A program made the translations under genes and the position numbers. From the NCBI GenBank assembly GCA_024693325.1, contig JAILLA010000031.1, positions 1-64,000 on the forward strand: a DNA stretch of 64,000 bases, given 5' to 3'. The number at the start of each line of letters is the position of its first letter. Position 1 is the stretch's first letter. This document shows, one piece after another, positions 38,044-48,152 of the stretch. The DNA is from Solobacterium sp. GTDB lineage: Bacteria; Bacillota_I; Bacilli_A; Erysipelotrichales; Erysipelotrichaceae. Under the pieces are notes generated by a model. It was not told the origin of the DNA, did no database searches, and saw nothing but the letters and a program-made list of their open reading frames with translations.

Positions 38044-39960
38044 TCAGCTCAGTCTAATTATATCTGTATCTTTTGCTGAAACAGTACCTTCCTTGAGAAT
38101 TTCGACTGTACCGCCATTTGTGAAGACGACCGGCGTAATAACGGACTTGCCCTGTGAACGGATGTAATCCAGATCAACAACTGTCAGCAGGTCGCCCTGT
38201 TTGACGACGTCGCCCTGTTTGACGCAGGGTTTGAATCCCTTGCCGTTCAGTTCAACGGTATCCATACCGATATGGATCAGGATCTCCATGTCAGCTGCGG
38301 TCCTCAGACCGTAAGCATGTCCTGTCGGGAAGGCAACTGTGATCTCTCCGGAGAACGGTGCATAGAATTTTCCGTCTGTAGGATCAAACGCAATACCGTC
38401 ACCCATTGACTTTGAGGAGAAGACCTTGTCTTCCAGTTCTGTAATGGGAACGACTTTTCCGGATACCGGAGCAATGAATGTTTCATTCTTCATGACGTCT
38501 GTGAAAACGGGACCCGTTGTTTCTTCCTCTTCTTCGTCCGCAAACAGTTCGCCTGTTTCAGGGTTGATCCTCTTCTTGCCGATCATAACTGTCAGTACGA
38601 ACGGAACGACCAGGGCGATCAGCATTGCGATCGCGAAGATCACCATGTATTTCGGGAAGATCGAAATGATACCGGGCAGACCGCCGACACCGATGGATGC
38701 GGCTGTTACGCCGAACGCGGTGGAAACGATCGCTGCCAGGCAGGAGCCTGTCATTGCACAGTAGAAGGGCCACTGATACTTCAGGTTGATACCGAACATT
38801 GCAGGTTCAGTAACACCCAGCCAGCAGGAGATCATGGACGGATAGTTTACTTCCTGTGCTCTTGTATTCTTCTTCTGAAGATATGACATACCGGCAACGG
38901 CAGAGCCCTGCGCGATATTTGACAGTGCGATCATCGGCCACAGCATTGTCCCGCCTGTTGAATTAATAAGCTGCAGGTCAATCGCATTTGACATATGGTG
39001 CAGACCGGTAATGACCAGAGGTGCATAGAAGAAACCGAATACGGCACCAAAGAGAACTCTCAGATTTCCGGAGATACCTGCCATAACGAATGCAGATACC
39101 CATTCACCGACCTTCCAGCCGATCGGGCCGAGCACGAAGTGCGCAGCCATGACTGCCAGAAGCAGTGAGCAGAACGGTACGAGGATCATCTGGAGGACCT
39201 GCGGTACGACTTTCTTGAAGAACCGCTCCAGATATGCAAGTGTGAATGCTGCAAGGATCGCCGGAATGACCTGTGCCTGGTAGCCGATCATACGGAAACT
39301 TGCGAAACCGAAGTTCCATGTATAATTCGGAGCCCATGCATCAGCTGCCATACCTGCAACACCATACGCGTTGACCAGCTGGCCGGAGATCAGTGTGAGA
39401 CCGAGGACGATACCGAGCATCGGTGTACCGCCCATTTTTCTCTGTACGGACCAGCAGATACCAACGGGAATACCTGTGTGGAATACGGCTTCGCCGATGA
39501 TCCACAGGAATTTATCGAGACCGGCAAGGAATGTTCCTTCCTGGAGTGCAACAGCTGTTTCGAGAATGTTTCTGAAACCGAGGATCAAACCTCCGCAGAT
39601 GATCGCAGGGATCAACGGTGCGAAGATCTCGGCAATGTTGGACATCGCCTTCTGGATCGGCGTCTGATTATCTTTTGCGGCGATCTTTGCGGCATCCTTG
39701 GATACACCTTCGATACCTGCAATACCTGTAAATTCTTTGTAGAAGTCAGCGACTTCGTTGCCGATAATTACCTGGAACTGACCGGCCTGTGTAAATGTTC
39801 CCTTAACGGAAGGAAGCGATTCAATTTTCTTGATATCCGCCCTTTTCGGATCTGCGAGGACAAAACGTAATCTTGTGACGCAGTGAGTGATAGCGTTGAT
39901 GTTTTCCTTACCGCCCACGTAGCCGAGCAGTTTGGTCGCATCATCAGTGAATTTTGCCAT
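38044..39960 (-). CDS. treP: PTS glucoside/trehalose transporter subunit IIBCA
   Basis: IIB motif ITHCVTRLRFVL, IIC domain, IIA domain HIGMDTVELNGKGFKPCVKQGD; adjacent to treC. Confidence 0.88.
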   Translation of the reverse strand: MAKFTDDATKLLGYVGGKENINAITHCVTRLRFVLADPKRADIKKIESLPSVKGTFTQAGQFQVIIGNEVADFYKEFTGIAGIEGVSKDAAKIAAKDNQTPIQKAMSNIAEIFAPLIPAIICGGLILGFRNILETAVALQEGTFLAGLDKFLWIIGEAVFHTGIPVGICWSVQRKMGGTPMLGIVLGLTLISGQLVNAYGVAGMAADAWAPNYTWNFGFASFRMIGYQAQVIPAILAAFTLAYLERFFKKVVPQVLQMILVPFCSLLLAVMAAHFVLGPIGWKVGEWVSAFVMAGISGNLRVLFGAVFGFFYAPLVITGLHHMSNAIDLQLINSTGGTMLWPMIALSNIAQGSAVAGMSYLQKKNTRAQEVNYPSMISCWLGVTEPAMFGINLKYQWPFYCAMTGSCLAAIVSTAFGVTAASIGVGGLPGIISIFPKYMVIFAIAMLIALVVPFVLTVMIGKKRINPETGELFADEEEEETTGPVFTDVMKNETFIAPVSGKVVPITELEDKVFSSKSMGDGIAFDPTDGKFYAPFSGEITVAFPTGHAYGLRTAADMEILIHIGMDTVELNGKGFKPCVKQGDVVKQGDLLTVVDLDYIRSQGKSVITPVVFTNGGTVEILKEGTVSAKDTDIIRLS

Positions 39961-39975
39961 ATTATCATCCTCTCC

Positions 39976-40161
39976 ACTTGTTTATACAAGTTCTGTATTT
40001 ACTATACCCAACTTGTTTAAACATGTCAACCATAAACACACAATTTGTTTAAACATGTCGCTAATTTTTGTGGTTTGTTTAAACAAGTTAAAAAGTCAGG
40101 ATTTCTCATTAGTGCCGTAATTATTTTTGACAAACCGGTCAATTTTTTTGTTTAAACAAGT
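39976..40161. promoter_or_regulatory. Array of five TreR-like operators with GTTTAAAC-type core, overlapping divergent promoters
   Basis: ACTTGTTTATACAAGT (39976), ACTTGTTTAAACATGT (40011), ATTTGTTTAAACATGT (40043), GTTTGTTTAAACAAGT (40073), TTTTGTTTAAACAAGT (40146). Minus-strand TTGACA-17-TATAGT spans the second copy. Confidence 0.8.
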
Positions 40162-40195
40162 TATTTAAAGATATAATAAATTTAAGGAGAATCCT

Positions 40196-40924
40196 ATGCC
40201 GCAGTCAAAATACGAACCGATCTACCATGCAATTAAAAGTGATATCGAAAGCAAGAAATACCAGAGCGGTGATTTTCTGCCTTCGGAGAATGAATTCGCG
40301 GCTCGTTTCGGCTGCAGCCGCAATACTGTACGCCGGGCGATCTCCATTCTGACAGCAGAAGGCTATCTCCTTCCCCAGCATGGCAGAGGCGTCCAGGTCA
40401 TCTTCCGCCCAGAAAAAGAGCTTTCCTTATTTACGATCGGAGGGATCGAGAGCTTTGCGGAAGCCGCATCCAGATCATCAAGGAAGGCTACAACGAAGAT
40501 CGTTACATTCAAAGAGGTCAAATGCGACCAGTCGATCAGTCTGATGACAGGTTTTGATGTCGGTGAAGACCTATATTATATAGAGCGGGTGAGGTACCTC
40601 GGCAAGCAGGCAGTCATCTACGATACGAACATCTTCCTGATCTCCGAAACAAAAGGTCTGACCGAGGAGATCGCACGTGGCTCCATTTACCGTTATCTGG
40701 AAGATACGCTGGGAATGACGATCACGACAAGCCGCCGCCGTGTCACAGCAGAACGTGCTACGGAGCGTGATTATGAGCTGCTGGACCTCGGGCATTTCGA
40801 CTTTGTGCTGACTGTCGTCGGGCAGGTCTTCAACTCACGCGGTGTGATGTTTGAGTATACCCGGTCCCGCCACGTACCGGATCAGGTGTGCTTCGCGGAA
40901 ACAGCAGTACGCCAGAAAGTCTGA
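40196..40924 (+). CDS. treR: GntR family (HutC/TreR-type) trehalose operon repressor
   Basis: YEPIYHAIKSDIESKKYQSGDFLPSENEFAARFGCSRNTVRRAISILTAEGYLLPQHGRGVQV, divergent from treP. Confidence 0.87.
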   Translation: MPQSKYEPIYHAIKSDIESKKYQSGDFLPSENEFAARFGCSRNTVRRAISILTAEGYLLPQHGRGVQVIFRPEKELSLFTIGGIESFAEAASRSSRKATTKIVTFKEVKCDQSISLMTGFDVGEDLYYIERVRYLGKQAVIYDTNIFLISETKGLTEEIARGSIYRYLEDTLGMTITTSRRRVTAERATERDYELLDLGHFDFVLTVVGQVFNSRGVMFEYTRSRHVPDQVCFAETAVRQKV

Positions 40925-41037
40925 CGATCTCAGGCACTACAGTATTCATCAGCCGGAGGAGATCCCTGCGGCTGTTTTCGTTCACGGATCAGAACAGTTC
41001 CGGAAAGACGCAGAGTATATCTGCAGAAAGGGATCAC

Positions 41038-41484
41038 ATGGAAACATCAAAACATATATCGATCAGGGAGGAGCGCATCTCCCCGGAGGAATACATCGGT
41101 TTTCTGAAGCGGACCGATCTTGGTTCACAATATCCTGCAGAACGGTTTGAGGAGCGGATCAGGAAACTCGTCAGTCATGTATCGATCAGCCTTGCAGCAA
41201 GAAATGAGGAAGGCATCCTGGTGGGTGTTCTGTTCGGGCTGACCGATTTCTGTTACTGGCTGTATGTGACGGATCTTGGTGTTGACAGGGATTATGAAAG
41301 AATGGGGATCGGTCGGTCCCTGATGAAGACGGCACATGAGATCGCAGGCGGCGAAAAAGATATCGCTGTCTATCTGATCGCCAATGAAAAGGCAGTGCCC
41401 TTCTATGAGAAGCTCGGCATGAAAAAAGCGGATGACGTCATGAAGTACAACCACATCGACTGGACATCATTTACCTTAAAATAG
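41038..41484 (+). CDS. GNAT family N-acetyltransferase
   Basis: LGVDRDYERMGIGRSLMKTAHEIAGGEKDIAVYLIANEKAVPFYEKLGMKKAD. Confidence 0.9.
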   Translation: METSKHISIREERISPEEYIGFLKRTDLGSQYPAERFEERIRKLVSHVSISLAARNEEGILVGVLFGLTDFCYWLYVTDLGVDRDYERMGIGRSLMKTAHEIAGGEKDIAVYLIANEKAVPFYEKLGMKKADDVMKYNHIDWTSFTLK

Positions 41485-41566
41485 TTCGCCCGGGATTGTG
41501 GATAACGTTGTTATCTTCAGTATTTATGCGCATTTCTGATGCTGTAGGGCATGCGGTGATCTCATC

Positions 41567-41593
41567 AAAAAAGATGGAATATCCCATCTTTTT
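41567..41593. terminator. Bidirectional terminator-like hairpin
   Basis: AAAAAAGATGGAATATCCCATCTTTTT. Confidence 0.75.
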
Positions 41594-42252
41594 CAGTATG
41601 TATGTTTCCGCATATACATGCGGTACATCAGGCTTTTTTCAGTCTGTCCGAAGCTCTCGTCCGGTATCTCCACCATCCATGAACCGTACGCATTGATGAT
41701 CTGTGTCCCGGATGGATGTGACAGTGTCCTGTGAAACGGACCGTATTCCCTGTGTACATGCCCATGGAACATGTACATCGGATGATATGTCTCAAGCAGG
41801 TCGTTGAAGCAGTCGAAGCCTCTGTGAGGAAGGTCTTCCAGGTCTCCATAGCCTAGAGCCGGCGCATGGGTCAGAAGGATATCAAACCCTCCCGTGACCC
41901 TCAGTGTATTCCTGAGCTTTCTGATACGCTTTTCCATCTCGGCCTCGGTATACATATTACTGCGGTTTCCGTATCTGTAAGAGCCGCCCAGTCCAAGGAT
42001 CCTGAGACCGTGGTAATCATAGACCATGTCTTCTACCGCTATACAGCCTTCGGGAGGTCTCATTTCATATTTATCATCGTGGTTTCCCCTGACATACAGA
42101 AGCGGTTTATTGACCATCGTTGTCAGAAATTCCAGATATGCAGGATCCAGATCCCCGCATGAAAGGATCAGGTCCACGCCTTCTGTTTTGGAAGCCTGAT
42201 AATAGTCCCAGAGACGGGATTCTTCATGGTCAGCGACAAGCAATAGTTTCAT
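41593..42252 (-). CDS. Metallophosphoesterase
   Basis: MKLLLVADHEESRLWD, LILSCGDLDP, YVRGNHDD, LTHAPALGYGDLED, FHGHVHREYG. Confidence 0.92.
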   Translation of the reverse strand: MKLLLVADHEESRLWDYYQASKTEGVDLILSCGDLDPAYLEFLTTMVNKPLLYVRGNHDDKYEMRPPEGCIAVEDMVYDYHGLRILGLGGSYRYGNRSNMYTEAEMEKRIRKLRNTLRVTGGFDILLTHAPALGYGDLEDLPHRGFDCFNDLLETYHPMYMFHGHVHREYGPFHRTLSHPSGTQIINAYGSWMVEIPDESFGQTEKSLMYRMYMRKHTY

Positions 42253-44156
42253 CTGGTTCCTCTGACAGTATCAATACCTGCTACACGTGTCAGTTCTTTC
42301 GCCTCTTCCGAAAGTTTACCGTATTCAGGGATCAAGCCGATCACATTATCATTCAGCCAATCCATGCGGATGATCTGTTCAATGCTGAGTCTGCCGGATC
42401 CAGCATTCTGGATGATACCGGACTGGGATCTGAGTTCATGGCTGAACGGGCTCAGTCTGCCGGCTTTCAGCGCATCCTTCATCAGTTCCGTCATCTTTGC
42501 GCTGCTGTAAGGAACGGAAGAAGATACGACGATATCCGCCGCACCGGACTCGATCCCCCACCAGTAATTGACAGCTTTGTATTTGCCGGCATCCTCATTG
42601 TTCCATTCCCCGTCCAGCATCGTCTGCACGAGCTTTTCGTAGTATTTTGCCCAGTTGATGACAGGCATCGCAAGATTGCGTATCTTACCGTCCTGTTCCA
42701 GCTGGCACAGTCCGAATACCGTGCTGTCCTGGCTGAGCTGGGCAAGGTCCGGTCCGGAGAAGATATCGACGCCCAGATATTTCAGTTCTTTCTGCCAGTC
42801 CTGGTCGTTGACGCCGGACCATCCGAGGATGATCTGTGAGCGCGGATCGACCAGCGATGCGCCGATCGCGAATGCGTTGATATTTGCCACGGTCCCATAG
42901 ATCGGATAGTCCGCAATATAGCAAATCCTGTGGTTGTCGCTCATCATGGCAGCCAGCGCGCCGAGCAGGAATTTGATCTCATACATACGGACATAGTAAG
43001 CACGGACTGCTTTGGCGGGCAGGTAGAGCGAGCAGCTCAGGAAGTGAACGTTAGGATGACGGACTGCCGCCTTCATCGTTTCATTGACCTGCAGAGGGGA
43101 TACGGTAAATACTGCGTCACTGTTTTTCGCTGCCTGTTCCAGTGCTTCACGGAGCGGCTGTCCGTCTTTCCTGTTTTCGTAGAATTCTGTATGAACAAGT
43201 CCGCCGAACTTCTGTTTCAGATAGATCCTGCCGACCTCATGATCATAGTTCCAGGCAGAATTCTCCGGTGTGCTGTCATAGACAAATGACAGTCTCAGCG
43301 GCTTCGAGACAGTATACTGCGGGATGATCTTTGTCAGATCGGAAAGCAGGCTGCCTCCCTTTTTCTCCTGGGGATTTTCCTTGACGACGATATTGTCCCC
43401 TGAGGAACGCACCTGCATTTCCGTACGGATCGCCGAGATCTTCTGACGGATGACCGTGCCGGTCTGCTTCCTCAGTTCATCAAGACCGTACATGGACACA
43501 AATGTCAGGAAGGCGTCGGAAATGTTGCTGATACGGTCGGAACTTCTCAGGTATTCCTTGCGGAAACTGTAGAATGCTGTGTTGACATGCATACAGAGTT
43601 TCTCCGGCCAGGGATGTTCAAGATTCTGTCCGAGCAGCTCAGCAAACTTCAGATAGGAGGCAGGCTCGCTGAAATCGAGTTCATAATGCGGACATACCTT
43701 GTAGAACTTCAGGAATGCGTCATACAGCTTGTTTGGTTCTGCCGGCATGAAGCGCTTGACATCCGCCTGGATCACAGGCATTTCCAGATAGTTCAGTACG
43801 GATACTCTCTTGTTTCCCTCCTGTACATAAAACCGGTGCAGGTATTCATATACAAGGATCGGATCACGGATCCCCTCCTCTACCTGTGAATCATACAATG
43901 CCTGCCATTTGCGTCCGAATTCACTTTCCGGGTCCAGAAGCGGCATGAAGTTGCAGGCAAAAGCATTCTGTCTGCCTGCTGTTTTTGTACCGATGATCTG
44001 ATCTGTCGGGATCGATGTCACGCCGATATCAATGGCTTTCAAAGATGCCGTATCGATCAGTTTATCCAGGACTGCCGGATACGGGTTCTGCCCGCTGTCC
44101 TCAGCCTGCTTGTAAGCCTTCATACCGGCTCTTCTTGCTTTGCTGTATTCTTCCAT
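42249..44156 (-). CDS. ParB-like N-terminal domain plus BMP/PnrA-like substrate-binding domain, no obvious signal peptide
   Basis: N-terminal IPTDQIIGTKTAGRQNAF...EGIRDPILVYEYLHRFYVQEGNKRVSVLNYLEMPVIQADV (ParB-like); C-terminal LRLSFVYDSTPENSAWNYDHEVGRIYLKQKFG... (BMP-like). Overlaps the phosphoesterase gene by 4 bp. Confidence 0.75.
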   Translation of the reverse strand: MEEYSKARRAGMKAYKQAEDSGQNPYPAVLDKLIDTASLKAIDIGVTSIPTDQIIGTKTAGRQNAFACNFMPLLDPESEFGRKWQALYDSQVEEGIRDPILVYEYLHRFYVQEGNKRVSVLNYLEMPVIQADVKRFMPAEPNKLYDAFLKFYKVCPHYELDFSEPASYLKFAELLGQNLEHPWPEKLCMHVNTAFYSFRKEYLRSSDRISNISDAFLTFVSMYGLDELRKQTGTVIRQKISAIRTEMQVRSSGDNIVVKENPQEKKGGSLLSDLTKIIPQYTVSKPLRLSFVYDSTPENSAWNYDHEVGRIYLKQKFGGLVHTEFYENRKDGQPLREALEQAAKNSDAVFTVSPLQVNETMKAAVRHPNVHFLSCSLYLPAKAVRAYYVRMYEIKFLLGALAAMMSDNHRICYIADYPIYGTVANINAFAIGASLVDPRSQIILGWSGVNDQDWQKELKYLGVDIFSGPDLAQLSQDSTVFGLCQLEQDGKIRNLAMPVINWAKYYEKLVQTMLDGEWNNEDAGKYKAVNYWWGIESGAADIVVSSSVPYSSAKMTELMKDALKAGRLSPFSHELRSQSGIIQNAGSGRLSIEQIIRMDWLNDNVIGLIPEYGKLSEEAKELTRVAGIDTVRGTR

Positions 44157-44351
44157 AACGGTTTCTCCATGATGTTTTTACATTTGATGATCTTCAGTCA
44201 GCATTAACTTAACACGTTTGCGTCATGACTACAATTTCATACTTCAGTAAATCAGTACGGTATGGTTATCTTTGCCGGTGAAGGCAGTATATGACTGCAC
44301 TTTCGCGGAATCATGCTACAATAACGGAAAGAATATAATCGAGGTGACCCT

Positions 44352-44504
44352 ATGAAGCTATCAACGATCAAGAAAATATTCCTTGTGCTGGCAATTATCA
44401 ATGTCGTTCTGTTTTTCATGACCGGGAGTGCTGTATTCCTGTTTGACGGCATCCTGTTCCTGGTTGCCCCTTATATCCTCCAGTGGTTCAGAAGAAACAT
44501 CTGA
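44352..44504 (+). CDS. 50-aa membrane protein (below the ORF-track cutoff)
   Basis: MKLSTIKKIFLVLAIINVVLFFMTGSAVFLFDGILFLVAPYILQWFRRNI* with RBS GAGGTGA upstream. Confidence 0.55.
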   Translation: MKLSTIKKIFLVLAIINVVLFFMTGSAVFLFDGILFLVAPYILQWFRRNI

Positions 44505-44584
44505 TCCGCATCCGGAAAAGAAATGTTAAAAAACTGCATTCCCTTGTGTACACATGCACATGATACGGGATGCAGTTCTTTTTC

Positions 44585-45406
44585 TTACTGTGCGTTGAAG
44601 ATGAATTTCTCAATAACTTCCGCGATCGCTCCGTGATCACAGTCTGCTTCTGTAATGAAGTCACATTCTTTCTTCATTGCTTCAACTGTATTGGCAACAC
44701 CGACACCCAGACCCGCTGCTTTGATCATGGACAGGTCATTGTAGTTGTCGCCTACGGCGATCGTCTCACTGATATCGATGCCTGTAATATCACAGAGTCT
44801 CTGCAGGCCTGCGCCTTTGGATACACCCTTCCGGTTGAATTCCATATAGCGGTTGCTTGAGAATGAAACATCCATGTCTTTTGTCAGGTCCGTGATCTCT
44901 GCCTGTATACGCTTCAGATATTCATAATCCGTATTCATGTAGATCGCTTTGACGATATCCTTCCCTTTCAGGAAATCGATATTGTCATCAAAGATCTCAG
45001 TACACGGCTGACGGCAGGCAAGATATTCCACTTCTTCCGGGAAGAAATTCTTTACCCATACCCGGTCAGGCGTATAAACATGGAGACAAAGATCATCATA
45101 GCGAAGACCATACTTGTAAAGTGCTTCCGCTTCTTCAAATGTGATCCCCTGGAAATACAGCAGTTTCTCATCCTTGTTTTCGGTGATCGCGCCGCCGTTG
45201 TATGAGATCGTATACTGGCCTTCTTTCTGATAAAGGCCGAGCTGCTTCAGTGTATCGTGAACAGAGTTGTAGCCTCTGCCTGTGGCAGGAACAAATTTGA
45301 CGCCCATTTCGGCGGCTTTTTTGATCGCATCGATATTTCTCTGCGAGATCGTCCGGTCCATGCTGATAAGGGTCTCATCGAGATCCGCAACTACCATTTT
45401 ATACAT
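44585..45406 (-). CDS. Cof-type HAD-IIB family phosphatase
   Basis: MVVADLDETLISMDRTIS; VSKGAGLQRLCDITGIDISETIAVGDNYNDLSMIKAAGLGVGVANT. Confidence 0.95.
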   Translation of the reverse strand: MYKMVVADLDETLISMDRTISQRNIDAIKKAAEMGVKFVPATGRGYNSVHDTLKQLGLYQKEGQYTISYNGGAITENKDEKLLYFQGITFEEAEALYKYGLRYDDLCLHVYTPDRVWVKNFFPEEVEYLACRQPCTEIFDDNIDFLKGKDIVKAIYMNTDYEYLKRIQAEITDLTKDMDVSFSSNRYMEFNRKGVSKGAGLQRLCDITGIDISETIAVGDNYNDLSMIKAAGLGVGVANTVEAMKKECDFITEADCDHGAIAEVIEKFIFNAQ

Positions 45407-45507
45407 ATGATCTGTCTCCTTTTTCTCTTTTCATCATACCATGCCGGATGCTTCTTTTTGATACACTTTCACAGGAATCACGGAAGATACTGCAATGACT
45501 TCCGGAT

Positions 45508-45543
45508 GTAAAAAACGGAACATTGTGTTATGCCTGTTCCGTC
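45508..45543 (-). terminator. Intrinsic terminator
   Basis: Minus strand GACGGAACAGGCATAACACAATGTTCCGTTTTTT, overlapping the MATE gene 3' end. Confidence 0.65.
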
Positions 45544-46907
45544 AGATTATGAATATAATTTCCCTTCAGGATCCTTCTGATACACAGCAGGTCCTTGACA
45601 CAGATATCCGTGCACATGATGGCATATACAGCCAGGACCGGCCATTTCCAGACAAATGCGGAAAGGTATCCCAGCGGCAGTCCGATCAGCCATTGGCATC
45701 CCATGTCGATCAGGAACGCGGTCCGGGTATCGCCCGAGCCTCTCAATACACCGATGATGCAGATATTTTCCAGTGTTCTCAGGACCATCAGGAACGCGAT
45801 CACCAGGATGATCTGTGATGCCAGCAGCCTGCTGCTGTCGGTGATATTCGGGTACAGCATCAGGAACGGCCATCTTGCAAGCAGTACGATACAGCAGGTC
45901 AATACGCCGATGATCACGCCCAGGACCAGGAATGTCTTCCCCATCTCCCATGCTTTTTCTTCATCTCCTGTCCCTGTCTGTTTTCCGACCAGGACCGCAG
46001 CTGCATTTGCGGCACCGTATACCAGAACCATCGCAAGCTGGTTCATCATGGCTGCTACGCTTGTAGCGGTCGCCATCGTCTCTCCCAGATTGCCGAAGAT
46101 CGCCACCTGCATCGTACCTCCCAATCCCCACAGCAGGTCATTGCCGAGCACCGGTATGCTGGTACGGATATATACCGGCAGGACAGAGGTATCGATATGC
46201 AGGATATCCCGGAGTCGGAAGCAGATCCTGTCTTCCCTGTATGCCGCGTAGTACAGCATGTTCAGGAATTCAAACGCTCTTGCGATCAGAGTGCCTAAAG
46301 CCGCTCCTCTGACACCCATGGCAGGAAGACCAAAGAGACCGTAGATCAGGACCGCATTCGCGGCTACATTGACCACCGAAGATGCGGCGTATACCGCTGT
46401 TGCGTATTTGACATCCTCCGTACCTTTCAGTCCGTTGAAATAGCATACTGTCATTGCGGTCAGCGGATAAGCCAGTACGGCAATACGGAAATACTGCAGG
46501 CCGGTTTCCACAACTGCTTCTGAGTTTGTGAAAAAGCCGAGGATATGAGCCGGAAACAGGATGCACAGACCGCACCAGAATACACATACTGCTATAACGA
46601 TCCTGTACAGCAGTCCCATCAGATTGCGGATCGCAGGAATGTCCTGTTTTCCCCAGTACTGTGATATCAGTACCGTACCGCCTGCGCCAAGTCCGTAGAG
46701 AAATGTATAGAACAGCGTATACGGCTGCGTTGCCTGGGTAACGGCTGTGACTGCCAGGTCTCCCAGACTGCCTACCATGACGCTGTCTGTAATACTCACC
46801 GCATAATTCAGGATGTACTGCAGTGTGATCGGCAGCATCACCGCTTTCAGTGAGTTCAGAAATGTCCTGTCTTTGAGAAGTTTCATGTTTCTGATGATAC
46901 CACGCAA
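45528..46907 (-). CDS. MATE family efflux transporter
   Basis: Repeat-type MATE motifs (VSITDSVMVGSLGDLAVTAVTQATQ; GGTVLISQYWGKQD). Confidence 0.93.
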   Translation of the reverse strand: MRGIIRNMKLLKDRTFLNSLKAVMLPITLQYILNYAVSITDSVMVGSLGDLAVTAVTQATQPYTLFYTFLYGLGAGGTVLISQYWGKQDIPAIRNLMGLLYRIVIAVCVFWCGLCILFPAHILGFFTNSEAVVETGLQYFRIAVLAYPLTAMTVCYFNGLKGTEDVKYATAVYAASSVVNVAANAVLIYGLFGLPAMGVRGAALGTLIARAFEFLNMLYYAAYREDRICFRLRDILHIDTSVLPVYIRTSIPVLGNDLLWGLGGTMQVAIFGNLGETMATATSVAAMMNQLAMVLVYGAANAAAVLVGKQTGTGDEEKAWEMGKTFLVLGVIIGVLTCCIVLLARWPFLMLYPNITDSSRLLASQIILVIAFLMVLRTLENICIIGVLRGSGDTRTAFLIDMGCQWLIGLPLGYLSAFVWKWPVLAVYAIMCTDICVKDLLCIRRILKGNYIHNLTEQA

Positions 46908-46938
46908 TCTGTTTCATGGTGCGGTAAATACATAAAAA

Positions 46939-46963
46939 CCGGATCACTTTACATTTGATCCGG
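46939..46963 (-). terminator. Hairpin terminator between the phosphatase-like and MATE genes
   Basis: CCGGATCACTTTACATTTGATCCGG flanked by A-rich sequence. Confidence 0.5.
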
Positions 46964-46973
46964 CAGATTATTT

Positions 46974-48071
46974 TCATTTCAGGGGATATACGATCACAGG
47001 AATATACCGTTCCGCTTCGACCATTCCGGCATGATTTCCTTTCATAACGGATGCCCGTTTATAGTCCAGCTGGAGCGGTGTCAGGGCAAACGCTGTGTAG
47101 TCCCCGATGAACTCTTCAAAGCGTTCAGAAGGAATTCCCGGCCCGAAGATCCCGGACTCCACCGTTTCTTTATGATCCAGCAGAAGGAACTGATCAGGAA
47201 AACGTTCCCTGAACAGGTTCTCAAACTCCGCTTCCTTACCCGGCTTGATGTAGAACGCGGTCGTTCTGCGCTCAAGAGCCGGATCATGCGCGAAGCATGC
47301 ACATAGTGCTTCATCACTGCTGAGATCATAGCTTTCCACATTGATCTGGCTGTGATCGGCAATGCACAGCAGTACCGTATCTTCCGGCAGTGTTCCGGCA
47401 AAGGACTGAACAGTGCGGTCCAGTATTTCCAGCTGTTCCCTGACTTCCTGTCCGTCTGTGCCGTTTTCATGCAGGAGATCATCAAACTGATCCCAATAAG
47501 CATAGATAAAGCGGCAGCTGCGGGAAAGCTGTCCTGCTGTGTCCAGCAGTTCCGGAAACGTACCGCACGGATGATGCGGTGCCCAGCCCGGCCATACGGA
47601 ATCTGCCTGGATCCCCCGTTCATTCAGAACATCATAGATCTTTTCTGCAGGCAGTGCTTCCGTACTCCATCCGGGCGGATATTTCTTCTGCCTGTACTGG
47701 CTCCTGTTCAGAAAGAGAATGATATTGTCATCCTGTTCCTTGAAATACTGGTTCCATCCAAGCCATCCGTTTTCTGCGGGGCTGTGCCCGCTGAGAAATG
47801 ACGTTGTAGCTGCCGTCGTTGTCGGAGGATATACCGTAGATACCTGTTTCAGAAGATGGCTGCGGAAGAAAGATCCATGGGCCAGATGCTTCTCAAGAAT
47901 ACTGATGCCCATTGCGTCGATCAGCAGAGCGATCACGCAGCGCGGTCTCCGGCTTTCCAGATAGCAGTCAAGTTCCGGATCGCTTCCATGTCCTCTGTCG
48001 ATCCCGTAATACCTGTACAGTGAACCGCTGATCTTCAGCAGGTTTTCCTCATAATCCCAATGCAGTTTCAT
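46974..48071 (-). CDS. Alkaline phosphatase superfamily / nucleotide pyrophosphatase-like protein
   Basis: IALLIDAMGISILEKHL; VSTVYPPTTTAATTSFLSGHSPAENGWLGW; CIADHSQINVES. Confidence 0.85.
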   Translation of the reverse strand: MKLHWDYEENLLKISGSLYRYYGIDRGHGSDPELDCYLESRRPRCVIALLIDAMGISILEKHLAHGSFFRSHLLKQVSTVYPPTTTAATTSFLSGHSPAENGWLGWNQYFKEQDDNIILFLNRSQYRQKKYPPGWSTEALPAEKIYDVLNERGIQADSVWPGWAPHHPCGTFPELLDTAGQLSRSCRFIYAYWDQFDDLLHENGTDGQEVREQLEILDRTVQSFAGTLPEDTVLLCIADHSQINVESYDLSSDEALCACFAHDPALERRTTAFYIKPGKEAEFENLFRERFPDQFLLLDHKETVESGIFGPGIPSERFEEFIGDYTAFALTPLQLDYKRASVMKGNHAGMVEAERYIPVIVYPLK

Positions 48072-48152
48072 CCGAGCCTCCCGATGTGTATTCAGTTTAA
48101 CACATGCGCGTATACGGGAAGTATAATGTGTTCATACACAGGAGGTCCTGAT

